This document shows, piece by piece, positions 28,678 through 39,295 of a stretch of DNA of 59,364 nucleotides. The notes beneath the pieces were generated by a model. The model had not been told where the DNA came from, did no database searches, and saw nothing but the letters and a program-made list of their open reading frames with translations. Position 1 is the first letter of the stretch. Every line of letters begins with the position of its first letter. A program made the translations under genes and the position numbers. Origin of the DNA: Stenotrophomonas geniculata ATCC 19374 = JCM 13324 (GTDB lineage Bacteria; Pseudomonadota; Gammaproteobacteria; Xanthomonadales; Xanthomonadaceae); the NCBI RefSeq assembly GCF_001431625.1, contig NZ_LLXT01000035.1, positions 1 through 59,364 on the forward strand, written 5' to 3'.

Positions 28678-30002
28678 GCAGGGTCTCCGGCGGCAACGGT
28701 GATCGCACGCAGGTGCGCCTTGCCCAGCACGATGCCCGGACGCGCGGCACGCACGATCGCCACCGCCGCATCGGCACCCGCCGCACGACCGCTGCGCAGC
28801 AGCCAGGTCGCCACGCTGGCCGCACTGCGCGAGTAACCCAGCGCGCAGCACACCAGCACCGGCCCGTGCGTGCGAAGGCGCTCGATGGCCTCGGCTGCCT
28901 CGCGCAGCTGCTCCGGTTCTGGCACCACCAGGTCCAGCATCGGCACACCGGCGTACGCCGCACCCGGCGCGCAGCAGGACAGCTCGGCACAGGCATCGAC
29001 CACGCCCACCAAAGGTGTCGGCAATGCCGTGCAGGGAATCCGGCCCAGCCACACGCCGTCCAGCACCGGCAACGGCTGCGGCACGCGTCGCGTCCACAAC
29101 CGCGAATTGATCCAGGCCGCGCCCAGGTACGGCGCCAGCAGCCAGCGTGCCGCCATGGTCAGGCGACCATCGGCACGCTTCTGGAACACCGCCGTACCCA
29201 GCCCGGCATAGGCCAGCGCCACCAGCAGCAACGACACCCCCGGCCACAGCAGCCACAACGCCGCGCCACGCAGAAGCACCACCGGCACCAGCAATACGGC
29301 GGCCGCCAGCAGGTACAGCGCGGCCAATCGCCAACGTTTGGCATCACCCGCAGTACGCCAGGCGCGCAGCGGCGGCGTGCCCTGCTCCGGCCACAGCCAT
29401 ACGCACAGCCAGCCGGCCAGCAGCCCGGTCGGGATGTCGATGAAATGGTGCTGGAACGTGGTCAGCACCGAGACACCGATCAGCAGTGCCCACACATGCA
29501 GCACCCAACGCCACACGCCGTGCAGGTACTGCGCGAACTTCACCCACAGCACGATCAGCAGCACGATGTGCAGCGATGGCGCCTGGTTGAACGGCTTGTC
29601 GAAGCCCAGCAGCACATCGAACAGCCAACCGAACACGCCGCCAATCTCCGGCCGCTCGAAACTGAAGCGCAGCGGCCACAGCAGGAAGCAAGTGACCGCG
29701 ATCAGCTGTGCACTGAACAGCCGCAGCGCATGCCGGTCCAGTTCCAGACGTTGCCGGCACAGGAAGAAGGAGACCGCGTAGAACAGGTCGATCGACCAGT
29801 ACGGCACGATCGTCCACGGCACGAAGGGAATGCGCGTCTCCCAGGCGAACGCCATCACCGGCAGTTCGGGATGGCGACCAGCCATCCAGTTGGCGAAGCC
29901 GTAGCTGGCGAAGAAGAACGGACCCAGCAGAGCCAGCCACAGCAGGGCGCGCCGCCAAGGGCGCCCTTCCGCGGCCAGTGGGGTTGCGGCCAGCGTCGCC
30001 AT
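28674..30002 (-). CDS. PAP2 plus dual-specificity phosphatase membrane protein (YnbD-like)
   Basis: The 442-residue fusion has an N-terminal membrane PAP2-type region (QAPSLHIVLL, then HHFIDIPTG with the conserved His and Asp), further helices, and a C-terminal cytoplasmic dual-specificity phosphatase with the Cx5R loop CALGYSR and GPVLVCCA before it. The architecture is that of E. coli YnbD. It would dephosphorylate lipid phosphates (for example phosphatidylglycerophosphate-like intermediates). The ATG at 30002 shares its A with the preceding stop; a GTG one codon upstream is also possible. Confidence 0.85.
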   Translation of the reverse strand: MATLAATPLAAEGRPWRRALLWLALLGPFFFASYGFANWMAGRHPELPVMAFAWETRIPFVPWTIVPYWSIDLFYAVSFFLCRQRLELDRHALRLFSAQLIAVTCFLLWPLRFSFERPEIGGVFGWLFDVLLGFDKPFNQAPSLHIVLLIVLWVKFAQYLHGVWRWVLHVWALLIGVSVLTTFQHHFIDIPTGLLAGWLCVWLWPEQGTPPLRAWRTAGDAKRWRLAALYLLAAAVLLVPVVLLRGAALWLLWPGVSLLLVALAYAGLGTAVFQKRADGRLTMAARWLLAPYLGAAWINSRLWTRRVPQPLPVLDGVWLGRIPCTALPTPLVGVVDACAELSCCAPGAAYAGVPMLDLVVPEPEQLREAAEAIERLRTHGPVLVCCALGYSRSAASVATWLLRSGRAAGADAAVAIVRAARPGIVLGKAHLRAITVAAGDPA

Positions 30003-31753
30003 CACGCGGTCCGGCGCGCCAGCGACACGGTGAAGATGCCGAAGTCATCGATGCGCTGCGCCACCTTCTCGAACCCGGCCAGGCGCACCAGCTCATCCAT
30101 CTCCTGCTGGGTACGGCGGCGCATCACCCACGCGGCGCCGCCTCGATGGCTGGTCAGCGCGCGGGCGATGAATTCCAGCTGCGGGTGCCAGGGCTGGCCG
30201 GTGTAGGCCAGGTAGCCGCCCACCGGTACGGTTGCGGCGATGCCCTGCAGCGAGCGCAGCACGGCGTCGTTGTCGGGGAATAGTTCGTACAGGCCCGATA
30301 CCACCGCCAGCGTAGGCGCCGGGTCCACCGCCGCCAGTTGCGCCGGATCGAACGCATCGCCCTGCTCGAAGTGGGCGATGTCGGCTGCACCGAGGCGCTC
30401 GATCAAGGCCTGGCCCTGGGTCACGTTCAGATCGCTGAAATCACGCAGCACGATGCGGTCGGCGCGCTGTTCGCCCTGGCCCAGCGCTTCCAGCACATAG
30501 CGGCCATGGCCGGCGGCCACGTCCAGCACGCGCACCGGCGTGCCCCGCCCGCGCAGTCGCTGCGCAGCATCGCGCAGCAGTTCCTGCAGGTGCTGGCCGC
30601 GCACACGGATGCCGCGCCAGCCGATTGCATCCAGATAGTTGCGGTCGACCATGCGGCCCAGCGGGCCCTTGCCACGCGCTTGGTCGCGATAGATGTAGTC
30701 CAGCGTGCTGCCGGAATCGAAACCGGTCTGCAGGCCCAGCGCGATGCCTTCGGACAACGTGCCACCGAAACGCAGGCCGCCACGCACCACGCGCCAGCGC
30801 AGGTCGGCCAGGCTGTTGCGTTCCGGTGGCCAGGCCAGGATCTCCGATTCCTCGAAGGTCGGACCATGCCGGTGTGCGTCACGACGCGACAACTCGCGCA
30901 GCGGTTCGGCGAAGCGCGCCTGGATGAAACTGCGGATGCGCGCCAGTGCCGACGCCCGATCGCGCTCGCCCAACGTGTCGTGGAAGAAGCCCGGCAGGTG
31001 CACGCGCTCCTTGATCGGGCTGGACAGGCGCTCGTAGAAGCGGTCCTGCGGGCCACGATGCACGACGAAGTCCGAGCCGGACACCAGCAGCTGCACCGGC
31101 ACGCTGATCGCCTGCGCATCGGCGACGATGCGGTCGGCCGCTTCGTACAGGCCCAGCAGCACGCGCACCGAGATCGGGCGGGTGATCAGCGGATCGGTAC
31201 GATAGCTTTCCACCCGTGCCGGGTCGTGGGTCAGCCACTGCGGCTTGACGTAGCTGTTGACGAAGAAATTGCCGCGCAGCTTCTGCATCAGCGCCAACCC
31301 AGCGCGTGCGAACGGCACGTACAGCTTCACCTTGAAGGCGGGCGAAGCCATCACCAGCGCACGCAGGCGCGGCGCGTAATCGTGCACCCAGGTCGCGGCG
31401 ACCACCGCCCCCACGCTCTGCGCGATCACCACGATGTCTTCCACCGCGATACCGTGCTCGGCGCCGATGTGGGCAATGAAGCTGTCCAGGTCACGCACCA
31501 GCGCCGGGAAGCCCGGTGCATCGCCACGTGCGCCCGGCGAACGGCCATTGCCGCGCGCATCCCAGGCGAAGAAGGCGGTGTCGGGCAGGTCCAGCTCATC
31601 GACCAGGTGGGTGACCCGGCCGGAGTGCTCGTGGCCGCGGTGCAGCAGCACGATGGCCTTGGTGGCCGGGGTTGCGGTGGTGCCCGCCCAGTACCGGTAG
31701 AACAGCGGTACCTGGTCGAAGCTGTGGAATTCCCGTTCCTGCGCCTGACGCAT
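30002..31753 (-). CDS. Fused alpha/beta hydrolase and SAM methyltransferase (YnbC-like)
   Basis: The 583-residue protein has two domains. The N-terminal lysophospholipase-type alpha/beta hydrolase (IVLLHRGHEHSGR, then FFAWDARGNGRSPG, VIAQSVGAV) carries the nucleophile Ser in AQSVG. The C-terminal methyltransferase (about 360-580) has VLDVAAGHGRYVLEA and a DFSDLNV acidic loop. Length and domain order match E. coli YnbC (about 585). AGGAG lies 5 bases before the ATG. It probably edits or methylates a lipid headgroup. Confidence 0.88.
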   Translation of the reverse strand: MRQAQEREFHSFDQVPLFYRYWAGTTATPATKAIVLLHRGHEHSGRVTHLVDELDLPDTAFFAWDARGNGRSPGARGDAPGFPALVRDLDSFIAHIGAEHGIAVEDIVVIAQSVGAVVAATWVHDYAPRLRALVMASPAFKVKLYVPFARAGLALMQKLRGNFFVNSYVKPQWLTHDPARVESYRTDPLITRPISVRVLLGLYEAADRIVADAQAISVPVQLLVSGSDFVVHRGPQDRFYERLSSPIKERVHLPGFFHDTLGERDRASALARIRSFIQARFAEPLRELSRRDAHRHGPTFEESEILAWPPERNSLADLRWRVVRGGLRFGGTLSEGIALGLQTGFDSGSTLDYIYRDQARGKGPLGRMVDRNYLDAIGWRGIRVRGQHLQELLRDAAQRLRGRGTPVRVLDVAAGHGRYVLEALGQGEQRADRIVLRDFSDLNVTQGQALIERLGAADIAHFEQGDAFDPAQLAAVDPAPTLAVVSGLYELFPDNDAVLRSLQGIAATVPVGGYLAYTGQPWHPQLEFIARALTSHRGGAAWVMRRRTQQEMDELVRLAGFEKVAQRIDDFGIFTVSLARRTA

Positions 31754-31787
31754 GCAATCTCCTGATTGTCTTTTTGTATCTGCTTGA

Positions 31788-32405
31788 TTAATTCGGCGAA
31801 ACCGCCGCTTCCCGCAGTCCGCGACGGACGCGGTTGATCATCGTCAGCACGCACAACACTGCCATGGCTGCAGCCACGCCGCTGACCGTCAGTGCACCGC
31901 CCCAGCCGAAGGCCAGCAGCAAGCCCAGCGCACCGATCACGAAGGCGCGGTCGCTCTTGCCCATCGGGCCGTCATAGCGGCGGCTGGCACCGACCATCAG
32001 CCCCAGCACGCCGGCGTACTCGCTCAGCGCCGCCGTCCAGGCCAGCAGCCACAGCGCCTCCGGGCGCACGCCGGGTACGCTGAGCAGGCTCAGGTACAGC
32101 GCCGCATCGGCGATCACATCGCACAATTCGTTCAGATAGGCGCCCAGCCGCGATTGCTGGCCGAATTCGCGCGCCAGCATGCCGTCCACCGCGTTGAGCG
32201 CCATGCGCAGCAGCATCCACAACGGCAGCAGCAGATACAGCAGAGGCTGGGCAGGCGCGCAGCACCACACGGCCGCGGCCACCAGCAGCGAGACCACGGC
32301 AGCGGCCACGGTCACCGTATTGGCAGTGATCCCCATGCGGAACAGACCGCGTACGGCTGGACGCAACAGGTCCTGGAAACGTCCCTTCAATGCATAGATC
32401 GACAT
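31788..32405 (-). CDS. CDP-alcohol phosphatidyltransferase-like (YnbA-like), variant motif
   Basis: The 205-residue, six-helix enzyme begins MSIYALKGRFQDLLRP, with the CDP-OH-P signature at about 71-96. The canonical pattern is D-x2-D-G-x2-A-R-x8-G-x3-D-x3-D. Here positions 71 and 92 are Asn, while Asp74, Gly75, Ala78, Arg79, Gly88 and Asp96 are kept. Two of four metal or catalytic acids are therefore altered, which may change the acceptor, metal use or activity. It is the first gene of the operon. Confidence 0.85.
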   Translation of the reverse strand: MSIYALKGRFQDLLRPAVRGLFRMGITANTVTVAAAVVSLLVAAAVWCCAPAQPLLYLLLPLWMLLRMALNAVDGMLAREFGQQSRLGAYLNELCDVIADAALYLSLLSVPGVRPEALWLLAWTAALSEYAGVLGLMVGASRRYDGPMGKSDRAFVIGALGLLLAFGWGGALTVSGVAAAMAVLCVLTMINRVRRGLREAAVSPN

Positions 32406-32628
32406 GATCCGTACCCGCTGATCCTTGGCAGTGCGGGCACAGCCTACCCCATCGTTGGCAGATTCCGACAACCCGGCTCTGGTCCGCAGACCAGACTCCG
32501 GATCGGGCCGGATCGGTGTGCCCGACCCGGCCTTAAGCCGATTGCCACGGCAAATTACCCCTTCCAGCGCCCGCCACGGGCCCCCACCGCCTACAATATC
32601 GGCCCCGCTCCGCTGCCGATTCTGTCCC

Positions 32629-34212
32629 ATGACTGCTGATCTGTTGCCCGTCCGCCGGGCCCTCCTCTCCGTTTCCGACAAGACCGGTCTGGTCGAGCTG
32701 GCCACTGCGCTGGCGGCACGCGGCGTGGAGCTGCTGTCCACCGGCGGCACCGCCAAGGCGATCCGCGATGCGGGCCTGGCCGTGAAGGACGTGGCCGAGG
32801 TCACCGGTTTCCCGGAAATGATGGACGGCCGCGTCAAGACCCTGCACCCGATGGTGCACGGTGGCCTGCTGGGCCGTTCGGGCCTGGATGATGCGGTGAT
32901 GGCCGAGCATGGCATCGGTGCCATCGACCTGCTGGTGCTGAACCTGTACCCGTTCGAGTCGGTCACCGCCAAGGCCAACTGCACCCTGGCCGACGCGGTC
33001 GAGAACATCGACATCGGCGGCCCGGCCATGCTGCGCTCGGCGGCCAAGAACTTCGCCCGCGTGGCGGTGGCCACCGATCCGTCGCAGTACGCCGAACTGC
33101 TGGCCTCGCTGGCGGCCAACGACGGCCAGCTGTCGGCCGCCACCCGCTTCGCGTTCTCGGTGGCCGCGTTCAACCGCGTCGCCCAGTACGACGCGGCGAT
33201 CAGCAACTACCTGTCGGCGGTCACCGCCACCGACGCCGCCGTGCCGGCCCGTGCCGAGTACCCGGCGCAGATGAACTCCACCTTCGTCAAGGTGATGGAC
33301 CTGCGCTACGGCGAGAACCCGCACCAGAGCGGCGCGTTCTACCGAGACCTGTACCCGGTGCCGGGCACCCTGGCCACGTTCCAGCAGCTGCAGGGCAAGG
33401 AACTGAGCTACAACAACCTGGCCGATGCCGATGCGGCGTGGGAGTGCGTGCGCCAGTTCGACGCGCCGGCCTGCGTCATCGTCAAGCACGCCAACCCGTG
33501 CGGCGTGGCCGTCGGTGCCGGCAACGGCGATGCCTACGAGCTGGCCTACGCCACCGACCCGACCAGCGCCTTCGGCGGCATCATCGCCTTCAACAAGCCG
33601 CTGGACGCTGCCACCGCCAAGGTCATCCTGGACCGCCAGTTCGTGGAAGTGCTGATCGCCCCGGATTACGAGCCGGCCGCGCTGGAATACGCGCAGAAGA
33701 AGGCCAACGTGCGCGTGCTGCGCATCCCGCACGGCGACGGCCTGAACAACTTCGACAGCAAGCGCGTCGGCTCGGGCCTCCTGCTGCAGTCCTCGGACAA
33801 CCGCGGCATGACCCGCGACGAACTGAAGGTGGTCAGCAAGCTGGCGCCGACCGACAAGCAGTTCATCGACCTGCTGTTCGCCTGGAAGGTGGCCAAGTTC
33901 GTGAAGTCCAACGCGATTGTGTACGCCAAGGACAACCGCACGATTGGCGTGGGCGCCGGGCAGATGAGCCGCGTGTACTCCGCGCGTATCGCCGGCATCA
34001 AGGCGGCCGATGCGAACCTGGTAGTCGAGGGTTCGGTGATGGCCTCCGACGCGTTCTTCCCGTTCCGCGACGGCATCGATGCCGCTGCTGCCGCCGGCAT
34101 CAAGGCGGTCATCCAGCCGGGCGGTTCGATGCGCGATGCCGAAGTGATCGCCGCCGCCGACGAACACGGCCTGGCCATGGTGTTCACCGGCGTGCGCCAC
34201 TTCCGCCACTGA
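32629..34212 (+). CDS. purH: Bifunctional AICAR transformylase/IMP cyclohydrolase
   Basis: The 527-residue enzyme catalyses the last two steps of IMP synthesis. The N-terminal cyclohydrolase domain has [29 protein letters not shown] and [17 protein letters not shown]. The C-terminal formyltransferase has [12 protein letters not shown] and ends FTGVRHFRH. The length is standard. A TACAAT hexamer at 32592-32597 suggests the -10 of a promoter 32 bases before the ATG. It is separated from purD only by a lipoprotein gene. Confidence 0.97.
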   Translation: MTADLLPVRRALLSVSDKTGLVELATALAARGVELLSTGGTAKAIRDAGLAVKDVAEVTGFPEMMDGRVKTLHPMVHGGLLGRSGLDDAVMAEHGIGAIDLLVLNLYPFESVTAKANCTLADAVENIDIGGPAMLRSAAKNFARVAVATDPSQYAELLASLAANDGQLSAATRFAFSVAAFNRVAQYDAAISNYLSAVTATDAAVPARAEYPAQMNSTFVKVMDLRYGENPHQSGAFYRDLYPVPGTLATFQQLQGKELSYNNLADADAAWECVRQFDAPACVIVKHANPCGVAVGAGNGDAYELAYATDPTSAFGGIIAFNKPLDAATAKVILDRQFVEVLIAPDYEPAALEYAQKKANVRVLRIPHGDGLNNFDSKRVGSGLLLQSSDNRGMTRDELKVVSKLAPTDKQFIDLLFAWKVAKFVKSNAIVYAKDNRTIGVGAGQMSRVYSARIAGIKAADANLVVEGSVMASDAFFPFRDGIDAAAAAGIKAVIQPGGSMRDAEVIAAADEHGLAMVFTGVRHFRH

Positions 34213-34228
34213 TCCTGGAGCGACACGG

Positions 34229-35107
34229 ATGTCCGCAGTTTCGATGAAACCGCTGGCCGTGCTCGCCCTCACGGGCGCGGCCGTGCTGGCCGGGTGCAAG
34301 CCTGCTGCCGAGCCCAGCATGGCGCCGAAGGTGGATGCGCCTGCGGTGGCACCCACCGCGCCAGAACAGCATGTCAGCCGCACCGCGCGGCTGCAGGCCT
34401 TCCTGGTCCAGCGCTACGGCAAGAACGCCAGGCTCTCCGGGCAATGGCACGGCAGCTGGAACGACGACGGCGAAACCCGCCCGATGGACTGGCACGTCTG
34501 CGCCGAGCAACCGGTGGTGAGTGGCGACAGCTGGCAGCAGTTGCTGGCGGTCTGCGGCGCACTGTCCGAGGGCGCGCACATCGACGCAGGAACGATCGAC
34601 TTCTTCGTGCTGCGCCCGAAGGGCGATGGCTTCGAGGTGACCAGCGAACTGACCGGCGAGCGCTTCGGCAGCGGCGGCCAGCCCGGCACCGTCAGCGTCA
34701 TCCGCGCCGGCAGCGACTTCTATGGCTTCCGGGTCGAGGACGGCTGGTTCGGGCAGGGCTTCTCGCTGCTCTCGCAGTCGCTGATCCTACCAGGCCCCAA
34801 GGGCCTGGTTGCCAGTGGCAGCGTGCGCAGCCATATCGACAATGACGCCCAGTACGAGTGCGACAACCTGGGGGCCAGCAGCGACCCGGACACCGTCGAG
34901 GACTGCCGCACCCGCCGTTTCAGCATCGATTTCGCACTGCGTTTCGACGACAGCGATCGCAGCGCGCGCGTCTGGCCGCTGCTGATCGAGGAAACCGGCA
35001 CCACCTGCGGCGGCAAGCAGGTCCGGCAGCAGCACCGCTTTACCCTGGACCCGAAGACCTGGGCCTATTCCTTCCCCGAATCGCTGCGACGCGAAGGCTG
35101 CGAGTGA
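34229..35107 (+). CDS. Hypothetical lipoprotein between purH and purD
   Basis: The 292-residue protein has a lipobox ([13 protein letters not shown], Cys at 23), then a Pro/Ala linker and a globular domain. Family-typical features include [20 protein letters not shown], a Cys pair at HVCAEQ/AVCGAL and a late TCGGKQ. No family name is known to me. It is probably tethered to a membrane in the periplasm. It starts 17 bases after purH and ends 58 before purD, so it rides in the purine operon. Confidence 0.78.
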   Translation: MSAVSMKPLAVLALTGAAVLAGCKPAAEPSMAPKVDAPAVAPTAPEQHVSRTARLQAFLVQRYGKNARLSGQWHGSWNDDGETRPMDWHVCAEQPVVSGDSWQQLLAVCGALSEGAHIDAGTIDFFVLRPKGDGFEVTSELTGERFGSGGQPGTVSVIRAGSDFYGFRVEDGWFGQGFSLLSQSLILPGPKGLVASGSVRSHIDNDAQYECDNLGASSDPDTVEDCRTRRFSIDFALRFDDSDRSARVWPLLIEETGTTCGGKQVRQQHRFTLDPKTWAYSFPESLRREGCE

Positions 35108-35165
35108 AGCACCTGCGCCGCCGGGGACATCGACTTTCCCCTCCCACGCAATCTGGAATCTCGTG

Positions 35166-36449
35166 ATGAACGTACTTGTCATCGGCTCTGGCGGCCGCGA
35201 ACACGCCCTGGCATGGAAGCTGGCCCAGTCCTCCCGTGTCACCGAAGTGATCGTGGCGCCCGGCAACGCCGGCACCGCCAGCGAAGACAAGTGCCGCAAC
35301 GTGGCGGTGAAAGTGACCGACATCGACGGCCTGCTGGCGCTGGCCCAGGCTGAAGGCGTGGCGCTGACCGTGGTCGGCCCGGAGGTACCGCTGGTGGCCG
35401 GCGTGGTCGACCGCTTCCGTGCCGCCGGCCTGCGCATCTTCGGGCCGACCGCCGCCGCCGCGCAGCTGGAAGGCAGCAAGGCCTACGCCAAGGATTTCCT
35501 GGCCCGCCACAACATCCCCACCGCGTTCTACGCCGTGCACACCGACGTGGACGCCGCCCTGTCCTACATCCGCGAGAAGGGCGCACCGATCGTGGTCAAG
35601 GCCGATGGCCTGGCCGCCGGCAAGGGCGTGATCGTGGCAATGACCCTGGCCGAAGCCGAGGACGCGGTGCGTGACATGCTGTCGGGCAACGCCTTCGGCG
35701 ACGCCGGTGCGCGCGTGGTGATCGAAGAGTTCCTCGACGGCGAGGAAGCCAGCTTCATTTCGATGGTGGACGGTGTGCATGCACTGCCGATGGCCACCTC
35801 GCAGGACCACAAGCGCGTCGGCGACGGCGACACCGGCCCGAATACCGGCGGCATGGGCGCGTATTCGCCGGCGCCGGTGGTAACCCCGGAGGTGCACGCC
35901 CGCGTGATGCGCGAGGTGGTGAACCCGACCGTGCAGGGCATGATCGCCGACGGTATCCCGTTCACCGGTTTCCTCTACGCCGGCCTGATGATCGACGCCA
36001 GCGGCGCACCGAAGGTGATCGAGTTCAACGTGCGCTTCGGCGACCCGGAAACCCAGCCGGTGATGCTGCGCCTGCAGTCGGATCTGGTCGAACTGGTGGA
36101 AGCCGCCATCGACGGTCGTCTGGACCAGATCGACGCACAGTGGGATCCGCGGCCGTCGCTGGGCGTGGTGCTGGCGGCGAAGCCGTACCCGGAAGCGCCG
36201 ATCACCGGCGACGTGATTTCCGGCCTGGACGACGTGCCGGCCAGTGCCAAGGTGTTCCATGCCGGTACGGCATTGGATGCACAGGGCCAGGTGCTCAGTG
36301 CCGGCGGCCGCGTGCTGTGCGTGGCTGCACTGGGTGACAGCGTGCGCGACGCGCAGGCGAACGCCTATGCCGGCGTGGCCAAGGTGACCTGGGCCAACGA
36401 ATTCCACCGCAACGACATCGGTTGGCGCGCGATCGCACGCGAGGGGTGA
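35166..36449 (+). CDS. purD: Phosphoribosylamine-glycine ligase
   Basis: The 427-residue ATP-grasp enzyme makes glycinamide ribonucleotide. It opens with MNVLVIGSGGREHALAWKL, followed by IVVKADGLAAGKGVIVAM and EASFISMVDG. EFNVRFGDPETQPVM contains the metal-binding Glu and Asn. ATG 35166 is preferred over the GTG one codon earlier. It is the last purine gene before the RHS islet. Confidence 0.97.
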   Translation: MNVLVIGSGGREHALAWKLAQSSRVTEVIVAPGNAGTASEDKCRNVAVKVTDIDGLLALAQAEGVALTVVGPEVPLVAGVVDRFRAAGLRIFGPTAAAAQLEGSKAYAKDFLARHNIPTAFYAVHTDVDAALSYIREKGAPIVVKADGLAAGKGVIVAMTLAEAEDAVRDMLSGNAFGDAGARVVIEEFLDGEEASFISMVDGVHALPMATSQDHKRVGDGDTGPNTGGMGAYSPAPVVTPEVHARVMREVVNPTVQGMIADGIPFTGFLYAGLMIDASGAPKVIEFNVRFGDPETQPVMLRLQSDLVELVEAAIDGRLDQIDAQWDPRPSLGVVLAAKPYPEAPITGDVISGLDDVPASAKVFHAGTALDAQGQVLSAGGRVLCVAALGDSVRDAQANAYAGVAKVTWANEFHRNDIGWRAIAREG

Positions 36450-36511
36450 GACCTGGTAGATCCACTACACAGCTTCCTGCATGGAACCAGATCACGGATT
36501 CTGGGAGTCTT

Positions 36512-36542
36512 CACCGTCCTCGGCATGGAAGCCGGGACGGTG
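36512..36542. other. Strong hairpin downstream of purD
   Basis: CACCGTCC-T-CGGC and GCCG-GGACGGTG form a 12-base stem with one bulge around ATGGAA. No T-run follows on either strand, so it is not a standard terminator, though it could stall polymerase or mark the left edge of the lower-GC islet. Confidence 0.5.
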
Positions 36543-36598
36543 CGCTTCGGGAAGAAGCGACGCACGTCAAGCGAAGGAAATTACGCTGAGTGAATCTG

Positions 36599-37093
36599 CT
36601 ACTTCGCCGAGTCAAGATAACGCTTCCAGTTCTCGAAGAGCCGCGCAACATTCTGCTCATGTGAGTGCGCAGCCGGATCATACCCATCAGAAGCTGGCAT
36701 GTACCTGACAAAGCTCTCCAGAGACTCCGGGTAATCAAAATCAGCGTAGATCCTCTCAACCTCTCCGAGCGGATCAGCAATCTCATCGCGCTTAGCGTAA
36801 GCGTCCGCGAGAAATGCAACCAGCCATCTTCTGAAAATCTCATCCTCGTTTGAGTTCTTGTCGAATGCCGCCAACTGCGCAGCTACGCTATTACGCTCAT
36901 CGGGAAAAGCCCCTTCAAGTCTTTCAATCAAGGAGTTCAGATTGAACTTCTCTTCCAGTCCCTTCTGCTCCGACGCGCAGTGCTTCGCAACCTCAAAGTC
37001 AATCAGATGGCGCCCCAGTGCCCACGCCACCTCGGTCTGACTCCAGGGCCCATAGGGTTGAATACAGTCATACGTTCTCATGTAGACACTCAC
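36599..37093 (-). CDS. Likely immunity protein of the RHS toxin (DUF2247-like)
   Basis: The 164-residue acidic, helical protein ends ERIYADFDYPESLESF..YMP..DGYDP. This resembles the 'DFDYPEdspH' tail I recall for DUF2247, a family found next to polymorphic toxins. Its start overlaps the RHS stop by four bases (ATGA). Base composition is clearly more AT-rich than the flanking genes. Its position just after the toxin and its acidity fit an immunity role. The family match is by eye only. Confidence 0.6.
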   Translation of the reverse strand: MSVYMRTYDCIQPYGPWSQTEVAWALGRHLIDFEVAKHCASEQKGLEEKFNLNSLIERLEGAFPDERNSVAAQLAAFDKNSNEDEIFRRWLVAFLADAYAKRDEIADPLGEVERIYADFDYPESLESFVRYMPASDGYDPAAHSHEQNVARLFENWKRYLDSAK

Positions 37094-38136
37094 TTCTTGT
37101 TTGGTATTCCGTTCATGCTGCCACCTTCCACAAATCTTTGATGGGTCAAGTCGCCAGCCTTGTCGACTATGTATTCAAACCGACCAGCCTTTCCATTGAG
37201 TTCACCGGGTAGCTGAGTCAGAGTGCGAACCACGCCGTCGCCTCCTGTCAATGGAGTATGAACACCTGCTTCTGCAGCGGTCTCTCGCATAAAGGTCGCT
37301 GAATTGTGCCCAGCGTCCGCTTTGAGTGCACTTCCAACAGGCCGGGAATTCAAAAGTGCCCGACCTTCTGCACTCAGAGCTTTGGATGCCGCAACACCTG
37401 CTCCACCGGCACCTGTAACTCCTGCGATATCAGCAGCGATACTGGTAGCTGCCGATACGACACTTGGATTGGCCATCGCAACCATGCCAGCTTCGATCAG
37501 CACTGGGGCAGCCATTGCCGCTGTAACGGCGATTGCGGCCGGTCTCATCGGCTCGTATACGGCGCCATTTCCGGCAGCAATATCTCTCCGATGCTGCTCA
37601 ACGAATCGCTCTGCGGCCTGCCTTCCATCCGCATCGACGAACCTGTACGGATTCCCGTTCGCGTACCGATACCGATTGAACTGCTCAACTGGCATTTGGT
37701 GAGCGGTGACTGGGTCTACCGACAGAAACACGCCCAATTGTGGATCCATGTAGCGCTGTTGCATGTAGCTCAGCCCTGTAGCCGAGTCGCTCACATGTCC
37801 GGCGTACCCAGGTCCATCCGTGACCTGACCGCCTACCACGGCCCCGTAGGGTTCGTAGTCATATCGCTTGATGACGTTGCCGTTGGCATCGCTTTCCGCC
37901 ACAACCGAGCCGAGGGCATCAGTGTGAATGTATGTGATCGTTGTCTGGGCGATTGCGGATGGTGACAGGCCAAGGCCCATCAGCAGCACGCAGCACAGCC
38001 AGACGCCTATGGCACCCAGCTTGCGAGTTCGATCTTCAAATCCCCCGAGGCGGGTCGACACACCGCCTGCAGTTCCCCCGAACCTGCGCATCATTCCAAT
38101 CCATGAAAGAGCCTTGAAGCAAGGCTTGGCATTCAT
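37090..38136 (-). CDS. Minimal secreted RHS-core protein with C-terminal toxin
   Basis: This 348-residue protein has a membrane or secretion helix at about 41-63 (GAIGVWLCCVLLMGLGLSPSAIA), then a single RHS core: YIHTDALGSVVAESDANGN, YDYEPYG, YMDPQLGVFLSVDPV and NRYRYANGNPYRFVDADG. The ~190-residue tail after the core is unlike the core, with a hydrophobic patch and a possible toxin end (HNSATFMRETA to EGGSMNGIPNKK). Usual RHS proteins are 1000 or more residues with a sugar-shell repeat barrel; that barrel is missing. The start may be internal, as the first 40 residues are a long pre-signal. Confidence 0.8.
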   Translation of the reverse strand: MNAKPCFKALSWIGMMRRFGGTAGGVSTRLGGFEDRTRKLGAIGVWLCCVLLMGLGLSPSAIAQTTITYIHTDALGSVVAESDANGNVIKRYDYEPYGAVVGGQVTDGPGYAGHVSDSATGLSYMQQRYMDPQLGVFLSVDPVTAHQMPVEQFNRYRYANGNPYRFVDADGRQAAERFVEQHRRDIAAGNGAVYEPMRPAAIAVTAAMAAPVLIEAGMVAMANPSVVSAATSIAADIAGVTGAGGAGVAASKALSAEGRALLNSRPVGSALKADAGHNSATFMRETAAEAGVHTPLTGGDGVVRTLTQLPGELNGKAGRFEYIVDKAGDLTHQRFVEGGSMNGIPNKK

Positions 38137-38334
38137 AGCACAGGAAGGCAGTCATCGGAGTCCAACTCCAGGACTGAGGCCAGAGGGACCATTCTGAATT
38201 GGACCAGGCCCTTGGCTATAAACCTCTCGAGGGATTGAACGGCTACCGGAAGCGCATGACTGCCCGCCATGGGCTGGTACTACTGAAGCAGCCGATCAGC
38301 GGCCCGCATTACCAACAGCCATGCCGGTCAAACG

Positions 38335-38362
38335 AAAAGCCCCGACCAACGCCGGGGCTTTT
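38335..38362. terminator. Bidirectional terminator between RHS and rpoH
   Basis: AAAAGCCCC-GACCAAC-GCCGGGGCTTTT forms a strong stem. It has an A-run on the left and a T-run on the right, so it can stop rpoH transcripts on the minus strand and anything reading the other way. It is 46 bases past the rpoH stop. Confidence 0.85.
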
Positions 38363-38408
38363 CATCAGAACGGGGCCGGAAACAGGAACCGAACCAAAGA
38401 TCTATGCC

Positions 38409-39284
<876 letters not shown>

Positions 39285-39295
39285 AGGCACCCATC

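Noticed and set aside
26605..32405. Idea that the lipid operon is a prophage or transposon
   Set aside because: No integrase, transposase, attachment site or base-composition shift was seen; GC matches the flanks.
36365..36565. Short frames between purD and the immunity gene
   Set aside because: They overlap purD or the hairpin and show no ribosome site or conserved motif.
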